From Lachnospiraceae bacterium (GTDB lineage Bacteria > Bacillota > Clostridia > Lachnospirales > Lachnospiraceae), in contig JAUNDD010000015.1 in NCBI GenBank assembly GCA_030526245.1, positions 1 through 43,839 on the forward strand: a stretch of DNA of 43,839 nt, read 5' to 3'. The stretch's first letter is position 1. Every line of letters starts with the position of its first letter. The translations under genes and the position numbers were made by a program. Below the pieces are notes generated by a model. The model was not told where the DNA came from. It saw only the letters and a list, made by a program, of their open reading frames with translations, and did no database searches. Positions 34,760 through 42,430 of the stretch are shown one piece after another.

Positions 34760-34796
34760 AAAAAAATCCCTACTGAAATCATTTCAGTAAGGATTC
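34760..34796 (-). terminator. Intrinsic terminator, expression platform of the cobalamin riboswitch
   Basis: On minus, AATCCTTACTGAAA, loop TGA, TTTCAGTAGGGATT and then a T run. It lies between the aptamer and the start codon of the first operon gene, so ligand-bound aptamer most likely promotes termination. Confidence 0.85.
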
Positions 34797-34892
34797 GTTC
34801 TTGATGCACACTCATTAGGCCGCCATCGCATCCGCGCGCAGCCATTTTGTTTCATCAGACATGATATCAATTACTCGTGATTTCTCTGTCCA

Positions 34893-35097
34893 CCCAACAG
34901 GTAGGTCTCCTGGCTCACAGCTTTCCATCATAAAACCACCTTCCCGGATAAAGATCCAGTGGCATTCGCATCGACCCCGGGCAGTCCTTCACCTGGTCTG
35001 CTTCGGCCGGTCGTTTCCGGTTCTATGCATTGCTGCCTACAGTGACGAGTTCGCACAGGCCTTTCACCTGTTTCCCTTGTTAACTGGCATCTGACAG
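34893..35097 (-). promoter_or_regulatory. Cobalamin riboswitch aptamer
   Basis: On minus, the upstream core AAGGGAAACAGGTGAAAGGC is followed by CTGTGCGAACTCGTCACTGT (35043-35076 region), matching the conserved B12 element blocks AGGGAA-GGTGAAA and the GC-G-CACTGTA block. The B12 box appears as GAGCCAGGAGACCTACCT (about 34899-34916). Total length is near 205 nt, usual for the class. It controls the surface protein, binding protein, permease, ATPase and second surface protein. Confidence 0.93.
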
Positions 35098-35103
35098 ATC
35101 TTA

Positions 35104-35130
35104 GTTACCGTTCACCCAACGAACTGTAAC
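35104..35130. repeat. 27-bp GTTACAG palindrome inside the riboswitch leader
   Basis: GTTACCGTTC and GAACTGTAAC enclose a 7-base loop, with one arm mismatch. It lies directly upstream of the aptamer in the transcribed leader. No flanking duplication is seen. Confidence 0.7.
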
Positions 35131-35206
35131 AACAAAACTCCCCTGCGGCGCGGAACGTGTTACGCCCTCGCCCTGTCAGTCTGCCGGCACCTGTTGTGCA
35201 TGAAAT

Positions 35207-35270
35207 CAGCTGCCGTTTCCGGCAGCTGCTCCTATTCCATTGTCAGAAAGAGGGCAGCTCCTGCCCTCTT
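35207..35270 (-). other. Two perfect hairpins in the 5' leader
   Basis: Near the predicted transcription start is a 10-bp stem AAGAGGGCAG with loop GAG (35248-35270). After it comes a 9-bp stem CAGCTGCCG closed by a GAAA tetraloop on minus (35207-35228). Neither has a T tract, so they look like structural or stabilising elements rather than terminators. Confidence 0.65.
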
Positions 35271-35281
35271 CTCTACAATAA

Positions 35282-35310
35282 AATGTAACACCAGCTTCGG
35301 TGCTTGTCAA
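35282..35310 (-). promoter_or_regulatory. Promoter of the cobalamin-riboswitch operon
   Basis: On minus, TTGACA (35305-35310) and TACATT (35282-35287) are 17 bases apart. The start would be near 35275, giving a leader of about 535 nt. The -35 box lies five bases from a truncated repeat element. Confidence 0.75.
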
Positions 35311-35315
35311 TTTAT

Positions 35316-35416
35316 CCCCTCGGGATTTTGCCGCATGTGCGGCACCCCCTCGCGAAATCGAACAGCCTGACCTGTAACGCAGCCACCTCGCGGAAGCGAA
35401 CTGCCCGGACGGTCAC
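35316..35416. repeat. Two truncated GTTACAG-family elements in tandem
   Basis: 35316-35378 (CCCTCGGGATTTTGCCGC, TGCGGCA, CTCGCGAAATCGAACAGCC, TGACCTGTAAC) is a copy lacking its palindromic end. 35379-35416 (CCTCGCGGAAGCGAACTGCC, GGTCAC) is a second end fragment. The right edge lies 5 bp past the stop of the 1211-residue gene. Confidence 0.65.
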
Positions 35417-35421
35417 ACTTA

Positions 35422-38400
35422 TTATTTCTTCACAGTCACCTTTACCTTCTGATACATCCCGTTCTGTGCAAAAACATAGATGTAGCAGGTTCCCTTTTTC
35501 TTCGCCGTGATCTTTCCGGTCTTGCTTACCGTAGCCACCGACGGATCCGAGGATTCATACCGTACACTGCGATGTTGGCTGATCTTCGTGCCGGCGGACT
35601 TCTTCACCGCCTTCCCCTTCAGCTTGAAAGTCTTTCCTTTCTTTGCCAGAGACACCTTCTTGTTCCCGGCCGCCGTGGTCACCCTGGTATAATTGCCGGC
35701 CTTGCCGCCGCTGGTACCGATGTGCAGCGTATTGGACATTCCCAGCAGTTTGCCGTTTGAACCAAAGGCACCAACCAGGTATTTATAGTAGGTTCCCTTC
35801 TTCAGACCTTTCTGCTTATAGGTACAGGTCTTTACCGTGGCGATGGGCTGATACCGGTTTGCCTTACCGCACTTTGCACCGTAGACCACATAGTAGGCAG
35901 CATCCTTTTTCGCCTTCCAGCTCAAAGAGATGGAGCTGCTCGTCACCTTTCCCTGCCTGGCCAGAAGGAACTGGAAGCTGGTCCCCGTCGGATCATTGTC
36001 CGTCTTTAAAGCCTTCACAAAACGGTCCACCTGTGCCTGGGATGCTCCGGCTGCAGCTTCTTTTATGGCAAGAGCCGGGATCACCTTCTCCGCCATCACC
36101 AGTCCGCACTTCACACAGGCCTGATGCTGTTTCCCTTCCTGGGAGTCCGTTTCCACCTGATCCACGATCCAGTCACCCCGTGTATGTGCCAGTAGACCTC
36201 CCCAGTTGAAGCTTTCGGTTCCTGTCTCCCCGCATTGACAGCTCATGTAGTACTGTGCCGGCGCACTGCAGGTGGCGATCGTTTTTCGATACGTGAGCGT
36301 CGGAAGCTGCCGGTCAAACACATGGGTGTGGAAGCCCTCCACTTTCACCTGACACGTTGTCTGCACGCCACCGGGGCCTTCTGCCAGCAGAGTCACCTCT
36401 CCGTCCTGATGTCCTGTCAAAATGACCAGCCGGTTCGATCCTGCTTTTTTCGCCACGGATACGATGGTCGGATCCGATGAGGTATAGGTGATGCAGTCAT
36501 TGATCAGCGGAGCCTGGACCGGGAAACAGATGACGCCCGCCACAATATTGTTTTTCTCCGGCTTCAGCGTGTAATCATTTTGAAAGAGGAGCTTTGTGGG
36601 ATCGACCATTTTTCCTGTGATCTGCAGATACCGAAATTCCTCTTCATGATTGTAGGGAGCTGTATCGTTACCGATTCCCTGGACCGTGCCGGGCTGTCCG
36701 AATTCATTCTTCCTGCATCCCTTAATGGTAAACCAGCCGTCTGGAAATGTCTCCCCCCAGGTATCGATGGCATCGCCGTTATACTGACACTCCGCCGTCA
36801 ACTTTGCATTTCCCATCATCGTGATATAACGGGCTGTAATGGCCGAAAGATCCTGGTTATCACTGGTCTGATACGCCTTACAGGTCAACTCCGCCTGGTC
36901 CGCCAGCGTTATGTCACCGCCATCCGTCACCTTGATACACAGCCCCTGTCGACCCGACAGCTTCACTTTCGCTGTCTCCGAGAAGTACAGGTCTGTATCG
37001 TCGGCATGGATCGCGTTGATATCACAGTTCACCTCCGCTGTCAGGCTGCCGTCTCCCAGGAAATAGCCCCGGCTGTTCTCCTTCGAAAAATAGATTCCGC
37101 TATTCATGGAGCCTTTACTGAGCACATTGTCTCCTTTAAGAACAATATTCAGTCCCTCCTCACCCACATAGATCTGAGTCGCAGCCACCTTCGTCTGAGA
37201 ATAATCCCCATTCGAATTCCTGTAATTGGTCAGCACCAGAGTGCCGCTGCCGCTGTCGCAGTAGGCGGCGTCATGTCCCGAAAAGTCATAGGCGCCGGGA
37301 CGATAATACTTCACGCTTCCTCCATCTCCCAGTACATCCAGACTGTTTTTTTCTCCAACGCGGGTAGATCCCACATACAGATCATAATACCGATCCTGCG
37401 GCATGATGTAGCTTCCCACAAAAGCGAAGGCGCCGACCTCTTCTGTGGTGTATTCGCCCGCTTTGATGCCGTTGATCATCAGGCCGCCTCCGGATGCCTT
37501 TTCCAGATACATCCCCGGCTTCGGGATCAGTGTGATCACCGGCCTGTACATTCTTCCGCTTTGAAACCGGGTGCTTCGCATATCCACAGCCTGCTGCTTG
37601 TAGAATTCCTGCCACTTGATCTGCACTGAAAACCGGTTGGATGCAACCGACAGCTCGCCCTTTTTTGCGGGAACATCCCCTGCCACCGGCCTTCGCACAT
37701 CGATGTTCAGGTCCTCAATGGTAAAGGTCGTTGAGTCACTGTTCCAGATGGGGCGGAACACCGCATTTTCTTCAATCAGTACCTGATCTCCTGGTTTATA
37801 CCGTTTATACGTTTCCCGATCGATGCAGTGCTCCCAGTATCCGCTGAACTTTCCTCCCACCGGCGCTGTAAAAGTACACTCCGGAAGCCTGTACGTTTTT
37901 CCACGTTCCACCATGGCCCCCGGCATACTGCCCGATCCTCCATTGGCAGAAAAAACCACTGCATGGTCCGAACCGCATATCCACTCAACATACGTCGGAA
38001 CGACTACCTTCGGGTCGTAAGAACAGTTTTCTTTTCTTTCAACAGCAAATTTCAGATATGGTGTCTCGGTCACATCCACAGGCCCAATTCCCTCTGACAC
38101 ATTCAGAATCTGTAAATATTCCAGTCCCTTAACGATAACCGTAGTAAGAAACTCATTGTTTGGAAGATATGCTGTATCCAGCTTTTTATTCTTTGTCAGA
38201 TCCAGTTTTACGATGGACGTATTAACCACGCCAAGATAAACCAGTTCAGTACATGCGCTAAGATCTAATTCCTTAAGGATCAGATTATTCAGCTGCAAAA
38301 TTCTAAGTGCTCTCAGATTTGTCAGATCTATTTTGCATACAAAACGGTTGCTTCGTTTGCTTCTGTCCCATTTGAAAAATGTCAGTGCCGTCAGATATTC

Positions 38401-39057
38401 TATTCCCTCCACACTGGTGATTTCTGTCTCCCCAGGCTCAAGCGTGCTATCTGCGACGATGGAAATCGACGTAATCGATGATATCTCAGCCGGGCCGAGC
38501 ACTCCATTCGCATTCGCATCATACAGCCTGATCATCCTTCGAAATTCATCATCCGGAAAATGCTCACTGTCGAGAGGTACTTCTCCATTTGCCAGCTCTT
38601 CCACCTCCAGAAGCGCCTCTTCTTCCATGGGGTCTTCGATCAGATCCATCCGATCCGCTGCTTCTGCATCCCCTTCCGTTTCAGGGAGTCCGTCCTCCCA
38701 TACAGACTCTTCAGCCCCTTCAACATACACTTCCTCAATCAGATCCGGTTCATCCTCTGCCGGAAACACGTTGTTCTCCTGTTCAACTTCGGTCCGATCC
38801 CCGTCCAGTTCCCCTTCTTCTTCCGTCAGAACTGCGCCGACCTCTGCCTCCCATCCCGGATCCGCCTCCAGGACATCGCTCCCGTTCTCCGGCTCCGGAT
38901 CCGCTAAAACAGTCCCATCATCCACAGTCCCAAACTCTTCCATCAGCACTTCATCCGTCCATGCCTCCCCGCTCACGGGTACCGAACCGGCCAGAAGGAT
39001 CCCCGACAAAAGAACCGCCAACATCCTTCGCTTTCCAACGCTGGTATACCTTTTCAT
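35422..39057 (-). CDS. Large secreted protein with EF-hand-like motif, leucine-rich repeats, beta-helix and Big_2 domain
   Basis: A 1211-residue protein. Signal peptide 1-30; a very acidic region to about 155; PDDEFRRMIRLYDANANGVL then GPAEI, an EF-hand-like calcium loop; leucine-rich repeats (about 200-335, NLRALRILQLNNLILKELDL); an InlB-like repeat (VVFSANGGSGSMPG); a right-handed beta-helix-like stretch resembling Cthe_2159-type carbohydrate-binding domains (about 650-800, GLNIVLKGDNVLSKGSMNSG, ADQAELTCKAYQ); a cysteine pair region (CQCGETG, QACVKCG); a fibronectin III-like domain; and a C-terminal Big_2 domain (YESSDPSVATVSKTGKITAK). No sortase motif. The ATG at 39055-39057 has AAGGAG upstream. 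It has its own promoter and lies upstream of the corrinoid operon on the same strand. Its ligand is unknown; attachment to mucus or plant glycan is a guess. Confidence 0.85.
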   Translation of the reverse strand: MKRYTSVGKRRMLAVLLSGILLAGSVPVSGEAWTDEVLMEEFGTVDDGTVLADPEPENGSDVLEADPGWEAEVGAVLTEEEGELDGDRTEVEQENNVFPAEDEPDLIEEVYVEGAEESVWEDGLPETEGDAEAADRMDLIEDPMEEEALLEVEELANGEVPLDSEHFPDDEFRRMIRLYDANANGVLGPAEISSITSISIVADSTLEPGETEITSVEGIEYLTALTFFKWDRSKRSNRFVCKIDLTNLRALRILQLNNLILKELDLSACTELVYLGVVNTSIVKLDLTKNKKLDTAYLPNNEFLTTVIVKGLEYLQILNVSEGIGPVDVTETPYLKFAVERKENCSYDPKVVVPTYVEWICGSDHAVVFSANGGSGSMPGAMVERGKTYRLPECTFTAPVGGKFSGYWEHCIDRETYKRYKPGDQVLIEENAVFRPIWNSDSTTFTIEDLNIDVRRPVAGDVPAKKGELSVASNRFSVQIKWQEFYKQQAVDMRSTRFQSGRMYRPVITLIPKPGMYLEKASGGGLMINGIKAGEYTTEEVGAFAFVGSYIMPQDRYYDLYVGSTRVGEKNSLDVLGDGGSVKYYRPGAYDFSGHDAAYCDSGSGTLVLTNYRNSNGDYSQTKVAATQIYVGEEGLNIVLKGDNVLSKGSMNSGIYFSKENSRGYFLGDGSLTAEVNCDINAIHADDTDLYFSETAKVKLSGRQGLCIKVTDGGDITLADQAELTCKAYQTSDNQDLSAITARYITMMGNAKLTAECQYNGDAIDTWGETFPDGWFTIKGCRKNEFGQPGTVQGIGNDTAPYNHEEEFRYLQITGKMVDPTKLLFQNDYTLKPEKNNIVAGVICFPVQAPLINDCITYTSSDPTIVSVAKKAGSNRLVILTGHQDGEVTLLAEGPGGVQTTCQVKVEGFHTHVFDRQLPTLTYRKTIATCSAPAQYYMSCQCGETGTESFNWGGLLAHTRGDWIVDQVETDSQEGKQHQACVKCGLVMAEKVIPALAIKEAAAGASQAQVDRFVKALKTDNDPTGTSFQFLLARQGKVTSSSISLSWKAKKDAAYYVVYGAKCGKANRYQPIATVKTCTYKQKGLKKGTYYKYLVGAFGSNGKLLGMSNTLHIGTSGGKAGNYTRVTTAAGNKKVSLAKKGKTFKLKGKAVKKSAGTKISQHRSVRYESSDPSVATVSKTGKITAKKKGTCYIYVFAQNGMYQKVKVTVKK

Positions 39058-39140
39058 CTCCTTCTCCTTTCTGTTAAGCCTCTATCCCTGCAGCTTCCCG
39101 GCTGCCATGATTTCCCGTTTATTTAACTATTATTAAATAT

Positions 39141-39168
39141 ATTATAGCATAGTTTTTTCACGCATCAA
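39141..39168 (-). promoter_or_regulatory. Promoter of the 1211-residue surface protein gene
   Basis: On minus, TTGATG (39163-39168) and TATAAT (39141-39146) are 16 bases apart, in an AT-rich stretch about 85 bases before the start. Confidence 0.75.
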
Positions 39169-39191
39169 TTTATTCTTTATTAAATATTCAG

Positions 39192-39232
39192 AAAAAAAGG
39201 CTGCCGCACCCTTCAAAGTGCGACAGCCTTTT
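39192..39232 (-). terminator. Intrinsic terminator of the PfkB gene
   Basis: AAAAGGCTG.CGCAC pairs with GTGCG.CAGCCTTTT around a short loop, with seven T on minus. It lies about 140 bp past the PfkB stop. The intervening 39233-39372 shows no gene. Confidence 0.85.
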
Positions 39233-39372
39233 CTTATTCTTATTCTTCTAAATTGATCAAGATGAAAGGCAGGATCACGGATTGCTTCGGTCTCCGCTCC
39301 AGCCATGCTAAGCTGAGCAAAGAATCGTCAGGTCTTCTGCACATTCCATCATCCTTCCGGTCGAACGATCAA

Positions 39373-40308
39373 TCAGCCCTGAAGATGTGCCTCGATCTGC
39401 TCTCTGGTCGGCAGAGACGGAATACCGCCCTTGCTCTGTACACAGATCCATCCGCTGACATTTCCGTAGTTCATAGCCTTAACGATCACATCCTTGTTCA
39501 GATCCTCGGCCTTTTCCACGCCCTGAATACGCAGGCTGGAAAGGAAGCCGCCCCAGAATGCATCGCCGGCACCGGTCGCATCCACACAGACAGCCTTACG
39601 TCCCGGTACCACAAAGACCTCATCGCCGTAGTAGCAACGTGCACCATCCGCACCCAGCGTCTCTACCAGCAGTGTCACATTGTACTTTTTCATCAGCTCC
39701 GGCAGATAGGCCTCGCCGCCCATCATATCCACTTCCTCTTCCGAAATCTTCAGGATATCGATATAGGGCATGCATTCAAATACCTTGTCCGCGCAGGCCT
39801 TTACATCGTCCTTCCACATCACGTTTCGGTAATTAACATCGAAGCTGACCAGCTTATGGTGTTCCGCCCCCAGCTTTAATGCCTTTACAGTTGCTTCCGC
39901 AACAGGAGAGGCAGACAGAGAACAGGAACCGGCATGGATGATCACCGAATTCTTAATATCCTCTTCACGAACAGCCTCCTCCGACAGGAGCATATCCGCA
40001 CCCGGCTTACGGGCAAAGGTAAAGCTTCTGTCACCGTCCTCAGCCAGAGTCACAAAGGCCATGGTCGTGATCGCTTCCTCGCAGAAGGTGGGATTTAAGT
40101 TCTTAACGTGGTACTCCTCCAGTGTGTCAGCCAGAAAATGACCGAAATCATCCTCGCCCAGGCTGCAGAGCATACCGGCTTCCAGACCGTTTCTTGCCAC
40201 CGCGCAGGCTACATTGGCCGGTGCGCCGCCTGCATTTCGAACATAGCTGGCCGGCTCACTGCCCGGGATAAAGTCAATCAGCATTTCACCAATACTATAC
40301 AGATCCAT
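39373..40308 (-). CDS. PfkB family carbohydrate kinase, probable fructokinase
   Basis: A 311-residue ribokinase-fold enzyme that phosphorylates a sugar with ATP. The N-terminal substrate motif NAGGAPANVACAVARNG and C-terminal signature VDATGAGDAFWGGFLSSL, with the catalytic Asp in GAGDAF, are both intact. MDLYSIGEMLIDFIPG is the usual beginning of clostridial fructokinases. The ATG at 40306-40308 lies nine bases past AGAGG; an in-frame ATG two codons earlier (40314) sits only three bases from it. Fructose is the likely substrate by family resemblance, not proven. It is a single gene ending in a strong terminator. Confidence 0.92.
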   Translation of the reverse strand: MDLYSIGEMLIDFIPGSEPASYVRNAGGAPANVACAVARNGLEAGMLCSLGEDDFGHFLADTLEEYHVKNLNPTFCEEAITTMAFVTLAEDGDRSFTFARKPGADMLLSEEAVREEDIKNSVIIHAGSCSLSASPVAEATVKALKLGAEHHKLVSFDVNYRNVMWKDDVKACADKVFECMPYIDILKISEEEVDMMGGEAYLPELMKKYNVTLLVETLGADGARCYYGDEVFVVPGRKAVCVDATGAGDAFWGGFLSSLRIQGVEKAEDLNKDVIVKAMNYGNVSGWICVQSKGGIPSLPTREQIEAHLQG

Positions 40309-40351
40309 CTTCATAAACCTCTTTTCTTCCGTAGAATAATATATCCCCATT

Positions 40352-40378
40352 GTACCCGCTCGCGCGATGAACTACAAC
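40352..40378. repeat. Diverged 27-bp GTTACAG palindrome relic
   Basis: GTACCCGCTCGC, GCG, ATGAACTACAAC keeps the 27-bp length and the right arm. It lies 4 bp downstream of the stop of the S1 protein gene. Confidence 0.45.
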
Positions 40379-40382
40379 CGGA

Positions 40383-41216
40383 TCATTTGCGAAAAATACG
40401 ATTTTCGGTCACTTCCACCAGACCTTCCTTCATCAGATGTCCCACCGCTCTCTTAAAGGCCGCCTTGGACAGACCGAACTCGCGGCGGATCACCTCCGGG
40501 CTGGCTTTATCCGAGAAGGGCAGCACGCCGGCAAACTCATCGATCACCGCCAGCACATTTTCGGAATCCTCCTCGATCTGCTGATAGGCCTTTCCACGGA
40601 CACTCAGATCCAGCTTTCCATCTTCCTTCACCGCCGTGACCCGTGCCTCGATGACATCGCCGATATGGAAGGTACCGGCTGCATCCTTTCTGGGAATCAG
40701 CGCGGAATAAATATCGTCCACCGCCACGAATACACCGAAGTTGTCACTGGTCTCATAAATACGACCGCTGACCTGATCATCCACGATGTAGGGTGAATTC
40801 TGCTTCAGATAGGGGTAGACGTTCATGGTGGCGCACAGACGGCTGCTCTTATCGATGTACAGAGCCACCAGCACCTCCTGCCCGTTCTTCACCCGGGCTG
40901 TCTGCTCATGGAAGGGAAGAAGCAGATCCTTTTCCAGCCCCCAGTCCAGGAACGCACCGATCCGGGTCACTTCCTTCACCTGCAGCAGCGCTACCTTATG
41001 AAGGGACACCAGCGGATCCCGTCTGGTCGCGATCAGACGGTCCTTCGAGTCTCTGTACAGAAAGACCCGCATGGTATCCCCGATCCTGGTATCCTCCGGC
41101 ACTTCCTTCTTCGGCAGCAGCACGCTGTCCTTTTCGTTTCCCTCTTCCGCCAGATAGATACCGAAATCCGCTTTTCTGACAACCTTCAGTTCCTGTTTTT
41201 CACCCAGTCTGAGCAT
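40383..41216 (-). CDS. CvfB/YitL-like S1 RNA-binding protein
   Basis: A 277-residue cytoplasmic protein with three S1-type OB folds followed by a C-terminal winged helix, the CvfB architecture. The S1 blocks are visible as LKVVRKADFGIYLAEEG, VKEVTRIGAFLDWGLEKDLL and GRIYETSDNFGVFVAVDDIY; the winged helix includes IRREFGLSKAAFKRAVGHLM. CvfB of Staphylococcus affects virulence gene expression and binds RNA. Several in-frame ATGs exist upstream (to 41267), but the one at 41214-41216 (MLRLGEKQELKVV) has GGAG six bases before it and fits the family start. Confidence 0.9.
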   Translation of the reverse strand: MLRLGEKQELKVVRKADFGIYLAEEGNEKDSVLLPKKEVPEDTRIGDTMRVFLYRDSKDRLIATRRDPLVSLHKVALLQVKEVTRIGAFLDWGLEKDLLLPFHEQTARVKNGQEVLVALYIDKSSRLCATMNVYPYLKQNSPYIVDDQVSGRIYETSDNFGVFVAVDDIYSALIPRKDAAGTFHIGDVIEARVTAVKEDGKLDLSVRGKAYQQIEEDSENVLAVIDEFAGVLPFSDKASPEVIRREFGLSKAAFKRAVGHLMKEGLVEVTENRIFRK

Positions 41217-41355
41217 ATGTTTCTCCATTTCTGTGCCGCTTTCCGGCGGCACCGTTATTCCGTTCACAGTTGTTCCGTTCTTGTAGTGATCTCCCCAAAG
41301 CGACAGCGGTCGCAGTGGGTCTTACATTTCAAATGATAAAATCAGACGCTCCGCT

Positions 41356-42063
41356 CTATTCCGTGATCTCCACCACAGCATAGGGATAGCCCTCATCCGT
41401 GTTGAGCAGCACCTGCCAGATGCCCTCCTGCCGAACCACCACCGGATGGATCCGGTCTCCCAGATGGGCCTGCTGCTTGTACTCCACCCGCAGCTGCCGG
41501 ATCGACAGCTCCGCAGGCAGGAAGGCCAGTGCCATCCGGATGTATTCACCGTTGTTTACATGATGGTTGGTATCCAGGTTCTCTCTGGTGACCACGAAGG
41601 ACTCCCGTGCCTCGCCTTCGCCCAGCACCCGGATCTTTCGCGGCGCGTAGTCCATCTCCAGCGGCTCATCCTTCCCATATACATGGATCAGCTCCTCATC
41701 CACCGTGGTCGGCTTCTGCTTTTCCACATCGAAAAGGACCCAGCAGCTGTTAGCGCAGGCATACAGCCGGTCTGCGCCATCCGTCAGGACAAAGTTTCGC
41801 AGTCCCGTGGAATACTTAAAATCATAGGGCCAGGTGGCCGCCGTCACATGCTCTCCAAAGCCCGGCAGTTCATGGATGACGATCTGCCAGGAGGAGAGGA
41901 TCCAGGCCAGTCCTTTCCCCTGGAGCCGCTTGTAGCCATCTCCCAGCATTTCGGACTGGAACACACTGGTATCCTGAAAATAATTGATCAGCGCATGGAT
42001 CGACAGCTTTCCGTTTTCATCCAGCTCGCTGTAGCGAACCCGGCTTTTAAATTCATATCTCAT
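41356..42063 (-). CDS. Acyl-ACP thioesterase family protein
   Basis: A 235-residue protein built of two hotdog folds, as in bacterial acyl-ACP thioesterases, which release fatty acids from acyl carrier protein. FKSRVRYSELDENGKLSIHA at the N-terminus, and DTNHHVNNGEYIRMALAFLP in the second fold with the Asp/Asn/His active-site pattern, are diagnostic. The frame is open to 42144, but the ATG at 42061-42063 has AAGGAG six bases upstream. Neighbours give no pathway context. Chain-length preference cannot be read from sequence. Confidence 0.92.
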   Translation of the reverse strand: MRYEFKSRVRYSELDENGKLSIHALINYFQDTSVFQSEMLGDGYKRLQGKGLAWILSSWQIVIHELPGFGEHVTAATWPYDFKYSTGLRNFVLTDGADRLYACANSCWVLFDVEKQKPTTVDEELIHVYGKDEPLEMDYAPRKIRVLGEGEARESFVVTRENLDTNHHVNNGEYIRMALAFLPAELSIRQLRVEYKQQAHLGDRIHPVVVRQEGIWQVLLNTDEGYPYAVVEITE

Positions 42064-42209
42064 GTACAGCTCCTTCAATCGATCGGCAGGCTTCTTTCCA
42101 TCCGTATTCCTGCCCGTACAACAGCGTTTGGGATATTGTACCATTTTCAGACGGCAGATTGAATATGGATTTTTGCCAGTTGCTATTCGCTGGCGTGGAG
42201 TGAAAAGTC

Positions 42210-42351
42210 GTTACAGTTCAGGCGGTTCGATTCCGCGAGGTGTTTTGCCGCGTATGCGGCAAAATCCCGAGGGTTGTAGGCCAAAATCCCATTGCCGAAG
42301 GCAATTTGGAATGGATTTTGGCCCGTTACAGTTCACTACGTGAACTGTAAC
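42210..42351. mobile_element. 142-bp MITE-like element with perfect 8-bp target-site duplication
   Basis: The ends are GTTACAGTTCA and TGAACTGTAAC, an 11-base perfect inverted repeat. Flanks 42202-42209 and 42352-42359 are both GAAAAGTC. Inside, in order: GGCGGTTCGATTCCGCGAGG, a perfect hairpin TTTTGCCGC/GCGGCAAAA (around 42242-42263), CCCGAGGG, a 48-bp nested palindrome (GGCCAAAATCC with GGATTTTGGCC, inner CATTGCC/GGCAAT), and the 27-bp palindromic end (42325-42351). It carries no gene. Confidence 0.85.
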
Positions 42352-42398
42352 GAAAAGTCTCCTCTGCCTGTCCGCTGCCGTTTAAGCAGCTCCCTCTT

Positions 42399-42422
42399 AC
42401 AGCAGGTTCCCTTACCTGCTGT
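42399..42422 (-). terminator. Hairpin downstream of the chromate transporter genes
   Basis: ACAGCAGGT pairs perfectly with ACCTGCTGT around a 6-base loop, 8 bp past the stop. It has no T run, so termination is uncertain. Confidence 0.4.
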
Positions 42423-42430
42423 CCATGATC

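Noticed and set aside
42218-42238. tRNA T-arm-like motif GCGGTTCGATTCCGC in the repeat core
   Set aside because: It resembles a T arm by a 4-bp stem and TTCGATT loop, but no anticodon or acceptor arm accompanies it in any copy, so a tRNA-derived element is not supported.
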